From Cupriavidus basilensis (lineage in GTDB: Bacteria; Pseudomonadota; Gammaproteobacteria; Burkholderiales; Burkholderiaceae), in the NCBI RefSeq assembly GCF_008801925.2, contig NZ_CP062803.1, positions 1,364,001-1,428,000 of the forward strand: a DNA stretch of 64,000 nucleotides, read 5' to 3'. This document shows, piece by piece, positions 7,437 through 17,572 of this stretch. The first letter of the stretch is position 1, and the number at the start of each line of letters is the position of its first letter. The notes under the pieces were generated by a model that ran no database searches, was not told where the DNA came from, and worked only from the letters and a program-made list of their open reading frames with translations. A program made the translations under genes and the position numbers.

Positions 7437-9161
7437 TCAGCCTGCGCTGCGCCGCGAGCGGCGCGCCTCCCGGGCCGTGCCGGTGGTGCCGCGCAGGCCT
7501 TGCGCGAGCATCTCCTCGGCGTGTTGCACTGTGGTGGGCGTCACGGTGGTCCCGCCCAGCATGCGTGCGGTTTCGACCACGCGGCCGGCGGGGTCGAGGG
7601 CGCGGATGCGCGAGCGGGTGACCGAGCCCGTGCCGTCGCGCTGGCTGGTCTCCTTGCTGACCAGCAGGTGGGCGCCGGCCTGGGCGGCCACCTGCGGCAG
7701 GTGGGTCACGCACAACACCTGGCGGGCGCGGCCGAGTTCCTGCAGGCGGCGGCCCACCACCTCGGCCACCGCGCCGCCGATGCCGGTGTCGACTTCGTCG
7801 AAGATCAGGGTGGGGGTGGGCGCGGCCTCGCTGGTAATGACGGAAATCGCCAGGCTGATCCGGGCCAGCTCGCCGCCCGACGCCACTTTGGCCAAGGGGC
7901 GCGCGCTGACGCCGGCATGGCCTGCCACCAGGAATTCGACTTGTTCCAGGCCGTGGCTCTGCCCTTCGTCGAGCGGGTGCAGCGCCACCGCGAAACTGCC
8001 GCCCGCCATGGACAGGCCCTGCATGGCATCCGTCACGGCGGCCGACAGGCTTTCGGCCGCCACCTTGCGGGCAGCGCCGAGGTGCTGGGCGATGGTGAGG
8101 TAGGCGGCACGGGCCGCGGCTTCGCGCGCCATCGCCTTGTTCAGGTCCTGGGCAGACTGGAGATCGTCCAGTTGCTGGCGGCGCGCCATCAGTTCGTCCG
8201 GCAGTTGCTCGGGCGGCATCCGGTACTTGCGCGCGGTGGTGTGCAGCGCCTGCATGCGTGCCTCCACCACCTGCAAGCGTTCAGGGTCCAGGTCGATGCG
8301 GTCGACGTAGCGGTTGAGCGAGTGCGCGGCCTCCTCGACCTGGACCAGCGCCGGGTCCAGCGCCGCCAGTACGTCGCCCAGCGCGGGGTCGACGTCAGCC
8401 ATCTGCCGCAGGCGCTGCACCACGCTGTTCAGCCCGGACAGCACCGAGCCATCGGCCTCGGACAACGCCTCGAGCGCGGCGCGGCTGCCCTCGATCAGCC
8501 CGGCGGCGTGCGACAGCCGGTTGTACTCGGCCTGGATGTCTTCCCATTCGCCCGGTTGCGGCGCCAGCTTCTCGAGCTCGCCGACCTGCCATTCGAGCCG
8601 CTCGCGTTCCAGCTGCATCTCGCGCGAGCGGTGCTCGACGGTTTCGCGCTGGCGCACGCACGCGCGCCACGAGCGCCAGGCTTCGGCCACCGCGCCGGCC
8701 TGCGCGGTAAGCCCGGCATGGGCATCGAGCAGCAGGCGCTGGGCGTCCGGGCGCAGCAGCAGCTGATGGGCATGCTGGCCGTGGATATCGACCAGGCGGT
8801 CGCCAATGTCGCGCAGCTGGCCCAGCGTGGCGGCTGCGCCATTGATGAAAGCCTTGCCGCGCCCGCTGGCGTCGACCGTGCGGCGCAGCAGTACCGTGCC
8901 TTCGTCGCCGGTGAGCTCGTGTTCGGCCAGCCAGGCGTCGAGCCCGGCCGGGGTGGAAAAGGTGGCGCTGATGCTGGCCCGGGCGGCGCCTTCGCGGACC
9001 ACGCCGGCGTCGGCGCGCTCACCCAGCACCAGCGCCAGCGCGTCGATCAGGATCGACTTGCCGGCGCCGGTCTCGCCGGTGAAGACGGTGAAGCCCGGGG
9101 AGAAGTCGAGGTCGAGGGTATCGACAATGACGAAATCGCGGATGGACAGGCTGCGCAGCAT
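7437..9161 (-). CDS. recN: DNA repair protein RecN (SMC-like ATPase)
   Basis: RecN is a cohesin-like ATPase used in double-strand break repair. The 574 residues show an ABC-type head split by a coiled-coil arm: Walker A GETGAGKS at 29-36, a long charged helical middle, then the signature-like ASGGELAR and the Walker B/D-loop LIFDEVDTGIGG at about 453-464. This is the normal length for the family. It follows nadK on the same strand with 72 bases between, a pairing common in proteobacteria. I looked for a LexA box upstream and saw none. Confidence 0.96.
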   Translation of the reverse strand: MLRSLSIRDFVIVDTLDLDFSPGFTVFTGETGAGKSILIDALALVLGERADAGVVREGAARASISATFSTPAGLDAWLAEHELTGDEGTVLLRRTVDASGRGKAFINGAAATLGQLRDIGDRLVDIHGQHAHQLLLRPDAQRLLLDAHAGLTAQAGAVAEAWRSWRACVRQRETVEHRSREMQLERERLEWQVGELEKLAPQPGEWEDIQAEYNRLSHAAGLIEGSRAALEALSEADGSVLSGLNSVVQRLRQMADVDPALGDVLAALDPALVQVEEAAHSLNRYVDRIDLDPERLQVVEARMQALHTTARKYRMPPEQLPDELMARRQQLDDLQSAQDLNKAMAREAAARAAYLTIAQHLGAARKVAAESLSAAVTDAMQGLSMAGGSFAVALHPLDEGQSHGLEQVEFLVAGHAGVSARPLAKVASGGELARISLAISVITSEAAPTPTLIFDEVDTGIGGAVAEVVGRRLQELGRARQVLCVTHLPQVAAQAGAHLLVSKETSQRDGTGSVTRSRIRALDPAGRVVETARMLGGTTVTPTTVQHAEEMLAQGLRGTTGTAREARRSRRSAG

Positions 9162-9233
9162 CGTGGTCGACGGGTCGGGGCTGGGTGATGTCAGGAGGCG
9201 GATCTGGGCCGGATCGGTGCGGGCCGGGGCGGA

Positions 9234-10151
9234 TCAGAGCCGGTTGTCTTCGCTTGGGTACTCATGCCAGTGCAGCTTCTTGCGCAGCGTGGCGTAATAG
9301 TTGTAGCCGATCGGGTGCAGCAGGTTGACGGTCTTGGCCGAGCGCCGCACCACGATGCGGTCGCCGGGCAAGAGCGAGGTCAGCGACTGCATGTCGAAGT
9401 TCACGCTGGCGTCACGCGCCGTGGCGACCTCGATCGACACTTCGGCGTCGTGCGGCAGGACGATCGGGCGGTTGGACAGCGCATGCGGGGCAATCGGCAC
9501 CAGCACCAGGCCCGACAGGGTCGGGTGCAGGATCGGGCCGCCCGCCGACAGCGCATAGGCGGTCGAGCCGGTCGGCGTGGAGACGATCAGGCCATCGGAG
9601 CGCTGGTTGTACATGAAGTGGCCGTCCACCGACACGGCCAGCTCGACCATGCCCGAAATGCCGGAACGGTTGACCACGACGTCGTTGAAGGCCAGCGCGG
9701 AGAAGATCACGCCATCGTCGCGCACCACCTGGGACTCCAGCAGCATGCGGGTCTCGGACTCGTAGCGGCCCGCCAGCATGTCGGGCAGCACCGAATGCAC
9801 GTCCTGCAACGGGATGTCGGTCATAAAGCCAAGGCGCCCGTGGTTCACGCCGATCAGCGGCACCGGGTAGCCGGCCAGCTGGCGCGCCAGGCCCAGCAGG
9901 GTGCCGTCGCCGCCGAGCACCACCGCCACATCGGCATGCTTGCCGATCTCGTCTGGCGCCAGTGCCGGATAGTCGGTCAGCCCGGTGGCCAGGGCCGTGT
10001 CTCGCTCGAACACCACATCCTGGCCGTTCCTGAGGATACAGGCGGCCAGCTCTTCCAGCGGACCCTCGATGCCGGCTGTGGCGTACCTGCCGATCAAGGC
10101 GACGGTGCGAAATGGGGCGCGCGCGGCGCCGGACTTGGGGAGCGAAGACAT
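9234..10151 (-). CDS. nadK: NAD kinase
   Basis: NadK phosphorylates NAD to NADP and sets the NADPH pool. The 305-residue form from the ATG at 10151 has the defining GGDGT motif (80-84), NHGRLGF (103-109) and the NE/D-like and glycine-rich segments further on ([15 protein letters not shown]). The frame stays open to another ATG at 10181, but the shorter product matches the usual family length. Neither start has a strong ribosome site. The gene is divergent from hrcA across about 114 bases. Confidence 0.95.
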   Translation of the reverse strand: MSSLPKSGAARAPFRTVALIGRYATAGIEGPLEELAACILRNGQDVVFERDTALATGLTDYPALAPDEIGKHADVAVVLGGDGTLLGLARQLAGYPVPLIGVNHGRLGFMTDIPLQDVHSVLPDMLAGRYESETRMLLESQVVRDDGVIFSALAFNDVVVNRSGISGMVELAVSVDGHFMYNQRSDGLIVSTPTGSTAYALSAGGPILHPTLSGLVLVPIAPHALSNRPIVLPHDAEVSIEVATARDASVNFDMQSLTSLLPGDRIVVRRSAKTVNLLHPIGYNYYATLRKKLHWHEYPSEDNRL

Positions 10152-10265
10152 GCCGGGATTAGACCATACCGCCGTGACCATTGTCAGCAGGAGGGCGCTC
10201 GGCAGCGGGCCGGATCGCCGATGAGCCGCCCGAATGGTGAAAACTTGCGTAAAATCAGGAGCATC

Positions 10266-11303
10266 ATGGATGAACGTGCGAAAACGCTTCTCAAAACCCT
10301 CATCGAGCGCTATATCGCCGAGGGGCAGCCCGTGGGCTCACGGACCTTGTCGAAGTACTCGGGTCTCGACCTGTCTCCGGCCACCATCCGCAATGTGATG
10401 TCCGACCTGGAGGAAATGGGGTTCATTGCCAGCCCGCATACCTCGGCCGGGCGTATCCCCACGCCGCGCGGCTACCGGCTGTTCGTGGACACCATGCTGA
10501 CCGCCCAGCCGCTGGATGGCGCGCTCAACCTGGCCGAGCTGACCGGCAAGATCCGGGGCCAGCTGCACGGCCAGCAACTCGGGCCGCAGCGGATGATCAC
10601 GTCGGCGGCGCACACCCTGTCCAACCTGTCGCAGTTCGCCGGCGTGGTGATGACCCCAAGGCGCGCCCAGGCGTTCCGGCAGGTCGAGTTCATGCGGCTT
10701 TCGGACAAGCGCATCCTGCTGATCATCGTCACCCCCGAGGGCGACGTGCAGAACCGCATCATCCAGACCGAGCTGCCGTATTCCCCGTCGCAGCTGGTCG
10801 AAGCGGCCAATTTCATCAATTCGCACTTTGCCGGCATGAGCTTCGATAATGTGCGCGACCACCTGCGCGGCGAGCTGCAGGCGCTGCGCATGGATATGTC
10901 GCAGCTGATGCAGGCCGCGGTGGAGGCGGGAAGCAGTGCCATGGCCGAGGGGGAAGACGACCACGTCTTCATCTCGGGCGAGCGCAAGCTGCTGGAGGTG
11001 GAAGACCTGTCCTCCAGCATGGAAAAGCTGCGCCGCCTGTTCGACGTGTTCGAGCACAAGACCGGCCTGCTCAAGCTGCTCGATGTCTCCAGCCATGCCC
11101 AGGGCGTGCAGATCTTCATCGGCGGCGAGAGCAAGCTGGTGCCGCTCGAAGACATGGCGGTCATTACCGCGCCCTACGAAGTCGACGGCCAGATCGTCGG
11201 CACGCTCGGGGTGATCGGGCCGACCCGCATGGCCTACGAGCGGGTGATCCCGATCGTCGACATCACCGCGCGCTTGTTATCCAGCGCGCTCAGCCAGAAC
11301 TAG
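10266..11303 (+). CDS. hrcA: Heat-inducible transcription repressor HrcA
   Basis: HrcA represses chaperonin genes by binding CIRCE elements and is itself kept folded by GroEL. The 345-residue protein starts at the ATG at 10266 ([20 protein letters not shown]), giving the winged-helix DNA-binding domain ([20 protein letters not shown] at about 27-46), then the GAF-like and inserted dimerisation domains. The frame is open far upstream into the nadK antisense, which is not coding. No CIRCE palindrome (TTAGCACTC-N9-GAGTGCTAA) is visible near it or near grpE. Its groE targets are presumably elsewhere. Confidence 0.96.
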   Translation: MDERAKTLLKTLIERYIAEGQPVGSRTLSKYSGLDLSPATIRNVMSDLEEMGFIASPHTSAGRIPTPRGYRLFVDTMLTAQPLDGALNLAELTGKIRGQLHGQQLGPQRMITSAAHTLSNLSQFAGVVMTPRRAQAFRQVEFMRLSDKRILLIIVTPEGDVQNRIIQTELPYSPSQLVEAANFINSHFAGMSFDNVRDHLRGELQALRMDMSQLMQAAVEAGSSAMAEGEDDHVFISGERKLLEVEDLSSSMEKLRRLFDVFEHKTGLLKLLDVSSHAQGVQIFIGGESKLVPLEDMAVITAPYEVDGQIVGTLGVIGPTRMAYERVIPIVDITARLLSSALSQN

Positions 11304-11415
11304 TGTTGGCCCGGCCCGGTCTCACAAACTGCCTGTTCCCCTCATCCTGTAAGCTCGGCGAGACCTGGCGGCCGCGCGCCCTGTGCCCGCGCCGCCCCGC
11401 CACACCGGAAATTAC

Positions 11416-12531
11416 ATGACGCTCACCCCTGAACCGGCCTACCAGCATGGCCAGGCGCCGCGCACGGCCATCCTGCTGATCAACCTTGGCACCCCGGATG
11501 CGCCGACGCCGAAGGCGGTCGGCAGCTACCTCAAGCAGTTCCTGTCCGACCCGCGCGTCGTGGAGATCCCACGTGCGGCGTGGCTGCCGCTGCTTTACGG
11601 CATCATCGTGCCGCTGCGCTCGCGCGCCTCGGCGATGAAGTATGAGTCGATCTGGCTGCGGGAGGCGCATATGACCGGTTCCCCGCTGCTGGTGCACACC
11701 GAACGCCAGGCTCACGCCTTGCAACTGCTCCTGAACCAGCAGGGCCATGAGGTGACGGTGGCGTGTGCCATGCGGTACGGCAATCCCTCGATCGGCTCGG
11801 TGCTGGAAGCGCTGCGCCGCCAGGGGACCGAGCGCATCCTGCTGCTGCCGCTGTATCCGCAATACTCCGGGACCACCACGGCGACGGGCTTCGACGAGGT
11901 GTTCCGGGTACTCAAGCAGTGGCGAAACCAGCCGGAGTTGCGGCTGGTCAAGCATTTCCACGACCATCCGGCCTATATTGCCGCCTTGCACCAGCAGGTG
12001 GGGGCATACTGGGCGCAGCATGGCACGCCGGAATTCGCGCGGGGCGACAAGCTGATCCTGTCGTTTCACGGCGTGCCGCGCCGCACGCTGGAGCTAGGCG
12101 ATCCCTATCATTGCGAGTGCCTCAAGACCGGGCGCCTGCTGGGCGAGGCACTGGGCCTGCAGCCCGGGCAGTACCAGGTCACCTTTCAGTCGCGCTTTGG
12201 CAAGGCGGAATGGCTGCAGCCCTATACTGCGCCCACCTTGCAGGAGCTCGGCAAGGTCGGCACCGGCCGGGTAGACGTGTTTTGCCCGGGTTTTCCGGCT
12301 GATTGCCTGGAGACGCTGGAAGAGATCGCCATGGAAGGGCGCTCCGGGTTCCACGTGGCTGGCGGCAAGGTGTTCCACTACATTCCTTGCCTCAACGATG
12401 CGGAAAGCTGGATTGCCGGGCTGGCGGAGATCGGCTTGCAGCACTTGCAGGGCTGGCCGCTGCGGCTGCCGCATCCGCATGAGCTGGAGGCCCGCCGCAC
12501 GCATGCGCAGACGCGCGGCGCCGCAGCATGA
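11416..12531 (+). CDS. hemH: Ferrochelatase
   Basis: HemH inserts ferrous iron into protoporphyrin IX, the last step of haem synthesis. The 371 residues contain the family landmarks: the N-terminal [11 protein letters not shown], the [13 protein letters not shown] segment, the catalytic histidine in [10 protein letters not shown], and the C-terminal glutamate region [11 protein letters not shown] chose the ATG at 11416 (GGAAA upstream) over the upstream codon at 11383. There is no C-terminal Fe-S cysteine cluster of the animal type. hslR follows 33 bases on, so the two probably share a transcript. Confidence 0.96.
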   Translation: MTLTPEPAYQHGQAPRTAILLINLGTPDAPTPKAVGSYLKQFLSDPRVVEIPRAAWLPLLYGIIVPLRSRASAMKYESIWLREAHMTGSPLLVHTERQAHALQLLLNQQGHEVTVACAMRYGNPSIGSVLEALRRQGTERILLLPLYPQYSGTTTATGFDEVFRVLKQWRNQPELRLVKHFHDHPAYIAALHQQVGAYWAQHGTPEFARGDKLILSFHGVPRRTLELGDPYHCECLKTGRLLGEALGLQPGQYQVTFQSRFGKAEWLQPYTAPTLQELGKVGTGRVDVFCPGFPADCLETLEEIAMEGRSGFHVAGGKVFHYIPCLNDAESWIAGLAEIGLQHLQGWPLRLPHPHELEARRTHAQTRGAAA

Positions 12532-12564
12532 GCGCGGCGCTGCCCAACGGATGGAGGTGACGAG

Positions 12565-12960
12565 ATGAGCGTATCTTTCGAGGTCGATGCCCGCCTGCGC
12601 ATCGACAAATGGCTGTGGTGCGCGCGCTTCTTCAAGACTCGCTCGCTGGCTGCCGAGGCGGTGGACCGTGGCAAGGTGCAGGTCAACGGCCAGGCGTGCA
12701 AGAATTCGCGCGAGGTCAAGCCGGGCGACACCGTCGTCCTGGAGGCGCACCAGCAACGCTGGGAAGTCGTGGTGAAGGGGATTGCGGGGTTACGCGGCCC
12801 GGCCACGGTAGCCCAGACGCTTTATGCGGAAACCGAGGCCAGCGAGGCGCGCCGGCGGCAGGATGCCGAGAACCGGCGGCTTAACGTGGAGCCCGCATCG
12901 CAACTGCAGGGGCGCCCGACCAAGCGCGATCGCCGCCAGATCGACGGTGTCAGGGGGTGA
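12565..12960 (+). CDS. hslR: Heat shock protein 15-type S4 RNA-binding protein
   Basis: A 131-residue S4-domain protein (RLRIDKWLWCARFFKTRSLA, residues 10-29, then VDRGKVQVNGQ) with a basic C-terminal tail. Hsp15 binds free 50S subunits that carry a stranded nascent chain and helps recycle them. The ribosome site GGAGGTGA is unusually strong. Its position between hemH and grpE, next to hrcA, fits a heat-shock context. Confidence 0.9.
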   Translation: MSVSFEVDARLRIDKWLWCARFFKTRSLAAEAVDRGKVQVNGQACKNSREVKPGDTVVLEAHQQRWEVVVKGIAGLRGPATVAQTLYAETEASEARRRQDAENRRLNVEPASQLQGRPTKRDRRQIDGVRG

Positions 12961-13001
12961 GGCGCACGGCGATCCAGGCTGTACGGACTCACCCGGCTGG
13001 G

Positions 13002-13157
13002 TCAGCGAACGTAGGGAATGATGTAGTGTTTGAATACCGCCTTGCCACTGCCGTATTCGGTGTCTCGCGGCGTGAAGGCGCCGGAGAGGCAGATGAAGAC
13101 TGTCATCACCGATAATGCGGCGAGAAGGAAGACCGTCAGAACAGGCAGCTTATGCAT
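13002..13157 (-). CDS. Small single-pass membrane protein (51 residues), function unknown
   Basis: A minus-strand reading frame, ATG at 13157 with AAAGG six bases upstream. It encodes a short basic start (MHK), one hydrophobic helix at about 4-25 and a hydrophilic tail (TPRDTEYGSGKAVFKHYIIP). The single helix, the positive-inside start and the ribosome site support real coding. It lies alone between hslR and the grpE promoter, transcribed the other way. I do not recognise a family. Confidence 0.55.
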   Translation of the reverse strand: MHKLPVLTVFLLAALSVMTVFICLSGAFTPRDTEYGSGKAVFKHYIIPYVR

Positions 13158-13327
13158 GGCTAACCTTTCGAGAGTGGCCCCACTTGAGTTGCATCTTCGA
13201 CCCCGTTATTTTTGTCATTTTTATACGGTTTCATCTTAGGGGGTGCGCTGCAGCAAAGCAATATGACCCCTATTTCCGTAGACCCCGCTTTGTAACCTTG
13301 TGTTTCAGTGCACCGTCGCGGTGCGCT

Positions 13328-13355
13328 CTTGAAAATCCGGGGGCCTGCCACCAAC
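13328..13355 (+). promoter_or_regulatory. Possible heat-shock (sigma-32 type) promoter for grpE
   Basis: CTTGAAA at 13328-13334 is an exact match to the sigma-32 -35 element, about 98 bases before the grpE start. The -10 part (CCACCAAC at 13348-13355, spacing 13) matches the CCCCAT-type consensus only partly. A short perfect inverted repeat, GCACCG-N3-CGGTGC, lies immediately upstream at 13310-13324. Confidence 0.35.
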
Positions 13356-13431
13356 TGCAGGCTACATTTGCCGATTGACCACCCGGCGGCCTGCACCAGG
13401 CAGGCCGCGCCTTTGTTTGATACGGATCGAC

Positions 13432-13989
13432 ATGGAAGAACAGAAGCAGACGCCATCCACCACGCCGCCGCTCACGCCCGCCAGCGAGGAGCTGAACACC
13501 GCCCCGGCCGGCCAGGCCGATAACGCCGCCACCGTGGACGTGGCGGCCCAGTTGGCCGCGCTTGAAGCCAAGGCCAAGGAGAACTACGACATGTTCCTGC
13601 GGGCTACTGCGGAAGGCGAGAACATCCGCCGCCGCGCCCAGGAAGATGTCGCCAAGGCCCATAAATTCGCCATCGAGACCTTTGCCGACTACCTGCTGCC
13701 CGTGATGGACAGCCTGCAGGCGGCACTGGCCGACGGATCGGGCGATATCGCCAAGCTGCGCGAAGGGGTCGAACTGACCGCCCGCCAGCTCGTCAGCGCC
13801 TTTGAGAAGGGCAAGATCGTCGAGCTGAACCCGGTTGGCGAAAAGTTCGACCCGCACCGCCACCAGGCCATTTCGATGGTGCCGGCGCCGCAGGAACCCA
13901 ACACCGTGGTCACGGTGCTGCAGCGCGGCTACACCATCGCCGATCGCGTGCTGCGCCCGGCGCTGGTCACGGTGGCCGCGCCCAAGTAA
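13432..13989 (+). CDS. grpE: Nucleotide exchange factor GrpE
   Basis: GrpE releases ADP from DnaK. 185 residues from the ATG at 13432 ([10 protein letters not shown]). A disordered acidic/Pro/Ala N-terminus leads to a long helix (about 55-110) and the C-terminal beta domain with [13 protein letters not shown] and [18 protein letters not shown], which is diagnostic. The upstream 19 codons of open frame lack a ribosome site. A strong terminator follows 41 bases after the stop. dnaK is not in the window (hscA, a relative, is). Confidence 0.96.
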   Translation: MEEQKQTPSTTPPLTPASEELNTAPAGQADNAATVDVAAQLAALEAKAKENYDMFLRATAEGENIRRRAQEDVAKAHKFAIETFADYLLPVMDSLQAALADGSGDIAKLREGVELTARQLVSAFEKGKIVELNPVGEKFDPHRHQAISMVPAPQEPNTVVTVLQRGYTIADRVLRPALVTVAAPK

Positions 13990-14030
13990 GCGCCACCGCT
14001 TTGCGGTCCGTCCGGCGGGCTGGCACAAGC

Positions 14031-14061
14031 AACGCCCGGTGCCGCTGGCCCGGGCGTTTTT
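14031..14061 (+). terminator. Intrinsic terminator after grpE
   Basis: AACGCCCGG and CCGGGCGTT form a nine-pair stem, followed by a short T-run. It ends only 17 bases before the thioredoxin-like gene. Confidence 0.85.
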
Positions 14062-14078
14062 CATTGCTGGAGACTTCT

Positions 14079-14519
14079 ATGTCCTCAAAGCCAGACAATG
14101 CCGCCACGCCTGACACCACCGTGGATCCGGCGGCGCACCTCGACCATCGTGCCTTCGACGCCTTCGGCATGCGCGAGGTGGACGGCGCCGGCATCGATGC
14201 CGCTATCGCCGCCGCGGGCGATGCACTGGTCTGCGTGTTTTTCTGGGGCGTAGACTGCTTCAATTGCGAGATGGCCAAGAAAGCCATGCTGGCCAATCCA
14301 GACCCGGTGCGGGCACTGGAGTTGCACTGGCTGCACGCCAACGTCTATGCGCACCCGGATATGGGCAAGCGATTCGGCCTGCACGGCATTCCGGTCTTCA
14401 TGTTCTTCCACAAGGGCAAGAAGCTGGGGCGGGCCACCGGCTGGCATGGGCAGGGCCAGTTTGCCGCGGCGGTGGCCAACGCGCGGCTGAAGGCTAGTGG
14501 CAAGCCGCTGGCTGGTTAG
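14079..14519 (+). CDS. Thioredoxin-like protein
   Basis: 146 residues from the ATG at 14079 (GGAG seven bases upstream). A thioredoxin fold is visible: [15 protein letters not shown] holds a CFNC redox pair in place of CGPC, and GIPVFMFF holds the cis-proline. No signal peptide is seen, so the protein is cytoplasmic. The pair sequence differs from housekeeping thioredoxin, which suggests a specialised partner that cannot be read from the sequence. It follows the grpE terminator and converges on pldA. Confidence 0.85.
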   Translation: MSSKPDNAATPDTTVDPAAHLDHRAFDAFGMREVDGAGIDAAIAAAGDALVCVFFWGVDCFNCEMAKKAMLANPDPVRALELHWLHANVYAHPDMGKRFGLHGIPVFMFFHKGKKLGRATGWHGQGQFAAAVANARLKASGKPLAG

Positions 14520-14533
14520 GCGCGCAAAGCGCG

Positions 14534-15823
14534 TCAGCGTGACAGCGCATATCCCAGCCGGAATTGCCAAGGCAGCTTGCGGTTGTAATCCAGCAAGCTC
14601 TCGCCATAGCCGATGAAATAGCCTGCCATCAGGTAACCCGCCGTGCCGGGGATCAGTCTGGCCAGCGGATACGTCACCGATGCGTCGACACTGCCGTAGT
14701 ACTTCTGCGTGCCTTTGCGCAGGGTGGTGGCGAACTCCCATGAGTCCGGCTTGCCGTAGGCCAGCTTCAGGTCCATGTAGCCGCGATAGCTGGCAATGTC
14801 CGAGTTGTCGTTCTTCTCGACGTAGTAGTACAGCTTGGGCGACACACTCCAGTGCCAGTTGCTCATGTCCCCCAGGTAAAACGTGGGTTTGACGAACACC
14901 GTATTGATGCTGCGCGACTGGGCACCATCGCGGCCATTCGATTCATGCTCCAGGCCAGCCGCGAGCGAAAGCCGGCTGATCACGCGGTTCTGCACGCCGG
15001 TATCCGACAGGTAATAGAACAGGCTAGGGCGATAGTTGGTGTCGCGGAAGGGCCGTGAGTCGCTCGACAGATCCCACAGGGAGAACTGCGTGTAGCCGAA
15101 GTACAGGTTCTCAAGCAAGCCGTGCGAAGCCGGATTCTCGCCTTGGTAGATGCGGAACTTGAAGCTGAACTGGAACTTGGCGTTGGCCCCGCCATGCGCT
15201 CCGACCAGGAAGTACATCGGGTCGTTGAAGGTCAGCCGCCCCTGGTCACGCAGGTCTGCCGGGACGGGCGACGCCTGGCTGGCGGCTGCCACGGGAATGA
15301 CGGGCACAACCGGCGCTGCAGGGGTGCTTCCTTCGGCGCTTGTGGCGGGTGCCGGGTTTGCCGCGACCTGGGCCGATGGCGGATCGTCGGCGCGCGGCGC
15401 GCGGTTGAGCGTGACCAGCACAGGCGCGGCGTCGATGTCCACGGGATCGAGTCGGATCACGCCGCGCAGGTTGGGCGGCAATGGCGCACTGTACTCGACG
15501 GTGCGGTGCTCGCCCTTGCGCAGCTTGATCGTCGAGGGGCCCGCAGTGGCGCGCTGCATGCTGAGCCTGACAGGGGCCTGCAGATCGGCCGAAGCCGTGA
15601 CGTCGATCGCCTGGGGGACCAGGAAGCTGCGGCTCGCGCCGTCAGCGCTCAGCAACAAGGTCAAGGTCAGGGGCTTGGTGCCGTCGACCACCTTCGGCGG
15701 CTGCAGCAACGCCACGGCGGCGTGGCTGGATAGCGGCCCGGCGGCCACCAGGGCGAGTGCGAGCAGGAGCGCAGGGGGCATGGCCGTGGCGCGGCAGATC
15801 TCGGGCTTGAGCGTGCTGAGCAT
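14534..15823 (-). CDS. pldA: Outer membrane phospholipase A (OMPLA)
   Basis: OMPLA is a calcium-dependent beta-barrel enzyme that removes phospholipids from the outer leaflet. The 429-residue form from the ATG at 15823 has a signal peptide (about 15-35), an unusually long N-terminal domain with an Ala/Pro-rich linker (to about 190), then the barrel. The active-site stretch EHESNGRDGAQSRSINTVF carries His293, Ser295 and Asn307 in the same spacing as the E. coli triad. The protein ends in aromatic strands (WQFRLGYALSR). E. coli PldA is under 300 residues, so the N-terminal domain is an addition. The start is uncertain: a GTG at 15862 and an ATG at 15781 are alternatives. Confidence 0.9.
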   Translation of the reverse strand: MLSTLKPEICRATAMPPALLLALALVAAGPLSSHAAVALLQPPKVVDGTKPLTLTLLLSADGASRSFLVPQAIDVTASADLQAPVRLSMQRATAGPSTIKLRKGEHRTVEYSAPLPPNLRGVIRLDPVDIDAAPVLVTLNRAPRADDPPSAQVAANPAPATSAEGSTPAAPVVPVIPVAAASQASPVPADLRDQGRLTFNDPMYFLVGAHGGANAKFQFSFKFRIYQGENPASHGLLENLYFGYTQFSLWDLSSDSRPFRDTNYRPSLFYYLSDTGVQNRVISRLSLAAGLEHESNGRDGAQSRSINTVFVKPTFYLGDMSNWHWSVSPKLYYYVEKNDNSDIASYRGYMDLKLAYGKPDSWEFATTLRKGTQKYYGSVDASVTYPLARLIPGTAGYLMAGYFIGYGESLLDYNRKLPWQFRLGYALSR

Positions 15824-15967
15824 GGGAGGTGGCAGCGCATCCTCGTGAAGAGGGATGCGCACGCGGCAGGAGATTGTGACGCGGCACAGCCTATCACGTG
15901 CTTATCACGCCATGCGCCAGAACTTTGTGATGATTTGTACCCAGCCAGGTAGGGGCTGGCGCGTCAC

Positions 15968-16399
15968 CTAGCGGGTGGCGCGGCGCTGGATCGCAGCAAT
16001 GTATTGCTCGCCATCCGGCGGCATGCCGGTGCGTTGCGCCTGCCAGAGCATTTCGCCGAGGCATTCCATGACCTGATGCTGCGCTTCGTGCGGTGAGTCC
16101 AGGCGCTGCGCGAGGGATTCGTAGGCGCGGCGGATGCCGGGAGGCTGGTCGATGGAAACCTGCTCGGAAATCGACAGGTGCATGGCCAGGTGCAGGAAGG
16201 GATTGGTCTGGCCACCTTCAGGCGTGTAGTCCTGAGTCAGCGCGCCCTCCGTGTCGGTGAGCAGGCTGTGATACTCGGGATGCTCGCCGATCCAGTCGAC
16301 GGCAATGACTTCGAGGGGGGTGAGGACGCTGCCTGCGCGTTGCTTCTGCCAGGCTTCGCAGAAAAAACGGCGGACTTCTTCGCGGGAGGGATTGAACAT
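15968..16399 (-). CDS. DUF1841 family protein
   Basis: 143 residues, starting MFNPSREEVRRFFCEAWQKQ and containing the conserved NPFLHLAMHLSISEQVSIDQ and CLGEMLWQAQRTG. This pattern matches the DUF1841 family of small cytoplasmic proteins common in beta- and gammaproteobacteria. Its function is unknown. A TACAAT -10-like element lies about 10 bases upstream of the ATG. It is divergent from the EamA transporter gene. Confidence 0.85.
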   Translation of the reverse strand: MFNPSREEVRRFFCEAWQKQRAGSVLTPLEVIAVDWIGEHPEYHSLLTDTEGALTQDYTPEGGQTNPFLHLAMHLSISEQVSIDQPPGIRRAYESLAQRLDSPHEAQHQVMECLGEMLWQAQRTGMPPDGEQYIAAIQRRATR

Positions 16400-16543
16400 G
16401 ATGGCGCTATTGTAAACGAGCTCTTCCACCGCTGCAGCGCAGCGCAAACCGGCCTCGCTGCGAGCTGACCGAATCGGCTTGCCAGCCACTAAAATGCGGC
16501 GTTGCCCGGCGTCGCCGGGTCCATTTCCTGCCAGCGCGCCACC

Positions 16544-17488
16544 ATGTCCGCTCCCCGTTCTTCCGCCGCCCGTGTCCGGCAGCCCCTGCGCCATGCCCGC
16601 GAGCAGCTCGCGGGCGTGTTGCTGATCGCCTTGTCGGCCAGCGCCTTTGGCGCCATGGCGATCTTCGCGCGCTTTGCTTACGACGCGGGCACCGATGTCT
16701 ACGGCCTGCTGGCTGTGCGTTTCGTGCTGGCCGCGGGCGCGCTGGCGCTGGCGATGCGCCTGCGCGGCGTCGGCCTGCCGGGCTGGCGCAAGGTGCTGGC
16801 GCTGGCCGCCATGGGCGGCGTCGGCTATGTTGGCCAGTCTTTCTGCTTTTTCACCGCGCTCAATCATGCCCAGGCCAGCCTGGTGGCCTTGCTGCTTTAC
16901 CTGTATCCGCTCTTTGTTACCATCCTCGCCGCCGTTTTCCTCAAGGAACGGCTCGGCACCGCGTCCGTGATCGCGCTCGTGCTGTGCTCGGTAGGGGCGG
17001 GGCTAACGGTCGGTGGTGGCCAGGGCTCGGCGCTGGGCATCGGGCTTGGCCTGGCCTCGGCCGCGATCTACTCGGTCTACATCATCGTGGGCGCGCGCGT
17101 GACGGCGGGTGTCAATCCTCTGGCCACCACCACCGTGGTATGCAGTGCGGCCGCATTGGTCTATGTCGTGGCGGGGGTGTTGCGCACGGGCGCTGGCGTG
17201 CCGCCGCAATTCCCGCAGGGCGCCGCTGGCTGGCTGGCGCTGCTGGCGATCGCGCTGCTGTCCACGGTCCTGGCGATCCTAACCTTCTTCGCCGGCTTGC
17301 AACGGCTTGGCGCGGCGCGGGCTTCGATGTTGTCCACCCTGGAGCCGGTGGTGACGGTGGTGTTGGCGGCACTTTTGCTCGGGGAGCATGTCGGGATGAC
17401 GCAGGCGCTGGGCGGCGGCTTGATCCTGGCGGGCGTGCTTTGGCTGACCAGCAAGGGTTCCGGCGCGCAGGATGTGCAACAGAATTGA
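16544..17488 (+). CDS. EamA/DMT-family transporter
   Basis: 314 residues with ten hydrophobic helices arranged as two EamA repeats (about 35-160 and 180-305). The typical ends of each repeat are visible: LYLYPLFVTILAAVFLKERL, and LEPVVTVVLAALLLGEHV. Members of the drug/metabolite transporter superfamily export amino acids, metabolites or drugs. The substrate cannot be inferred here. The start is the ATG at 16544. The frame extends 14 codons upstream without support. Confidence 0.88.
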   Translation: MSAPRSSAARVRQPLRHAREQLAGVLLIALSASAFGAMAIFARFAYDAGTDVYGLLAVRFVLAAGALALAMRLRGVGLPGWRKVLALAAMGGVGYVGQSFCFFTALNHAQASLVALLLYLYPLFVTILAAVFLKERLGTASVIALVLCSVGAGLTVGGGQGSALGIGLGLASAAIYSVYIIVGARVTAGVNPLATTTVVCSAAALVYVVAGVLRTGAGVPPQFPQGAAGWLALLAIALLSTVLAILTFFAGLQRLGAARASMLSTLEPVVTVVLAALLLGEHVGMTQALGGGLILAGVLWLTSKGSGAQDVQQN

Positions 17489-17572
17489 ACCCCTTGCTCA
17501 AATCGCTTGCGTGGCGAGGCGCGGCGTCTTAGATACAATCCGGTTCTCACTTTTTGTTCAGGAACCGACCGC

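Noticed and set aside
10152..10265. CIRCE element at hrcA
   Set aside because: No TTAGCACTC/GAGTGCTAA arms seen here or before grpE.
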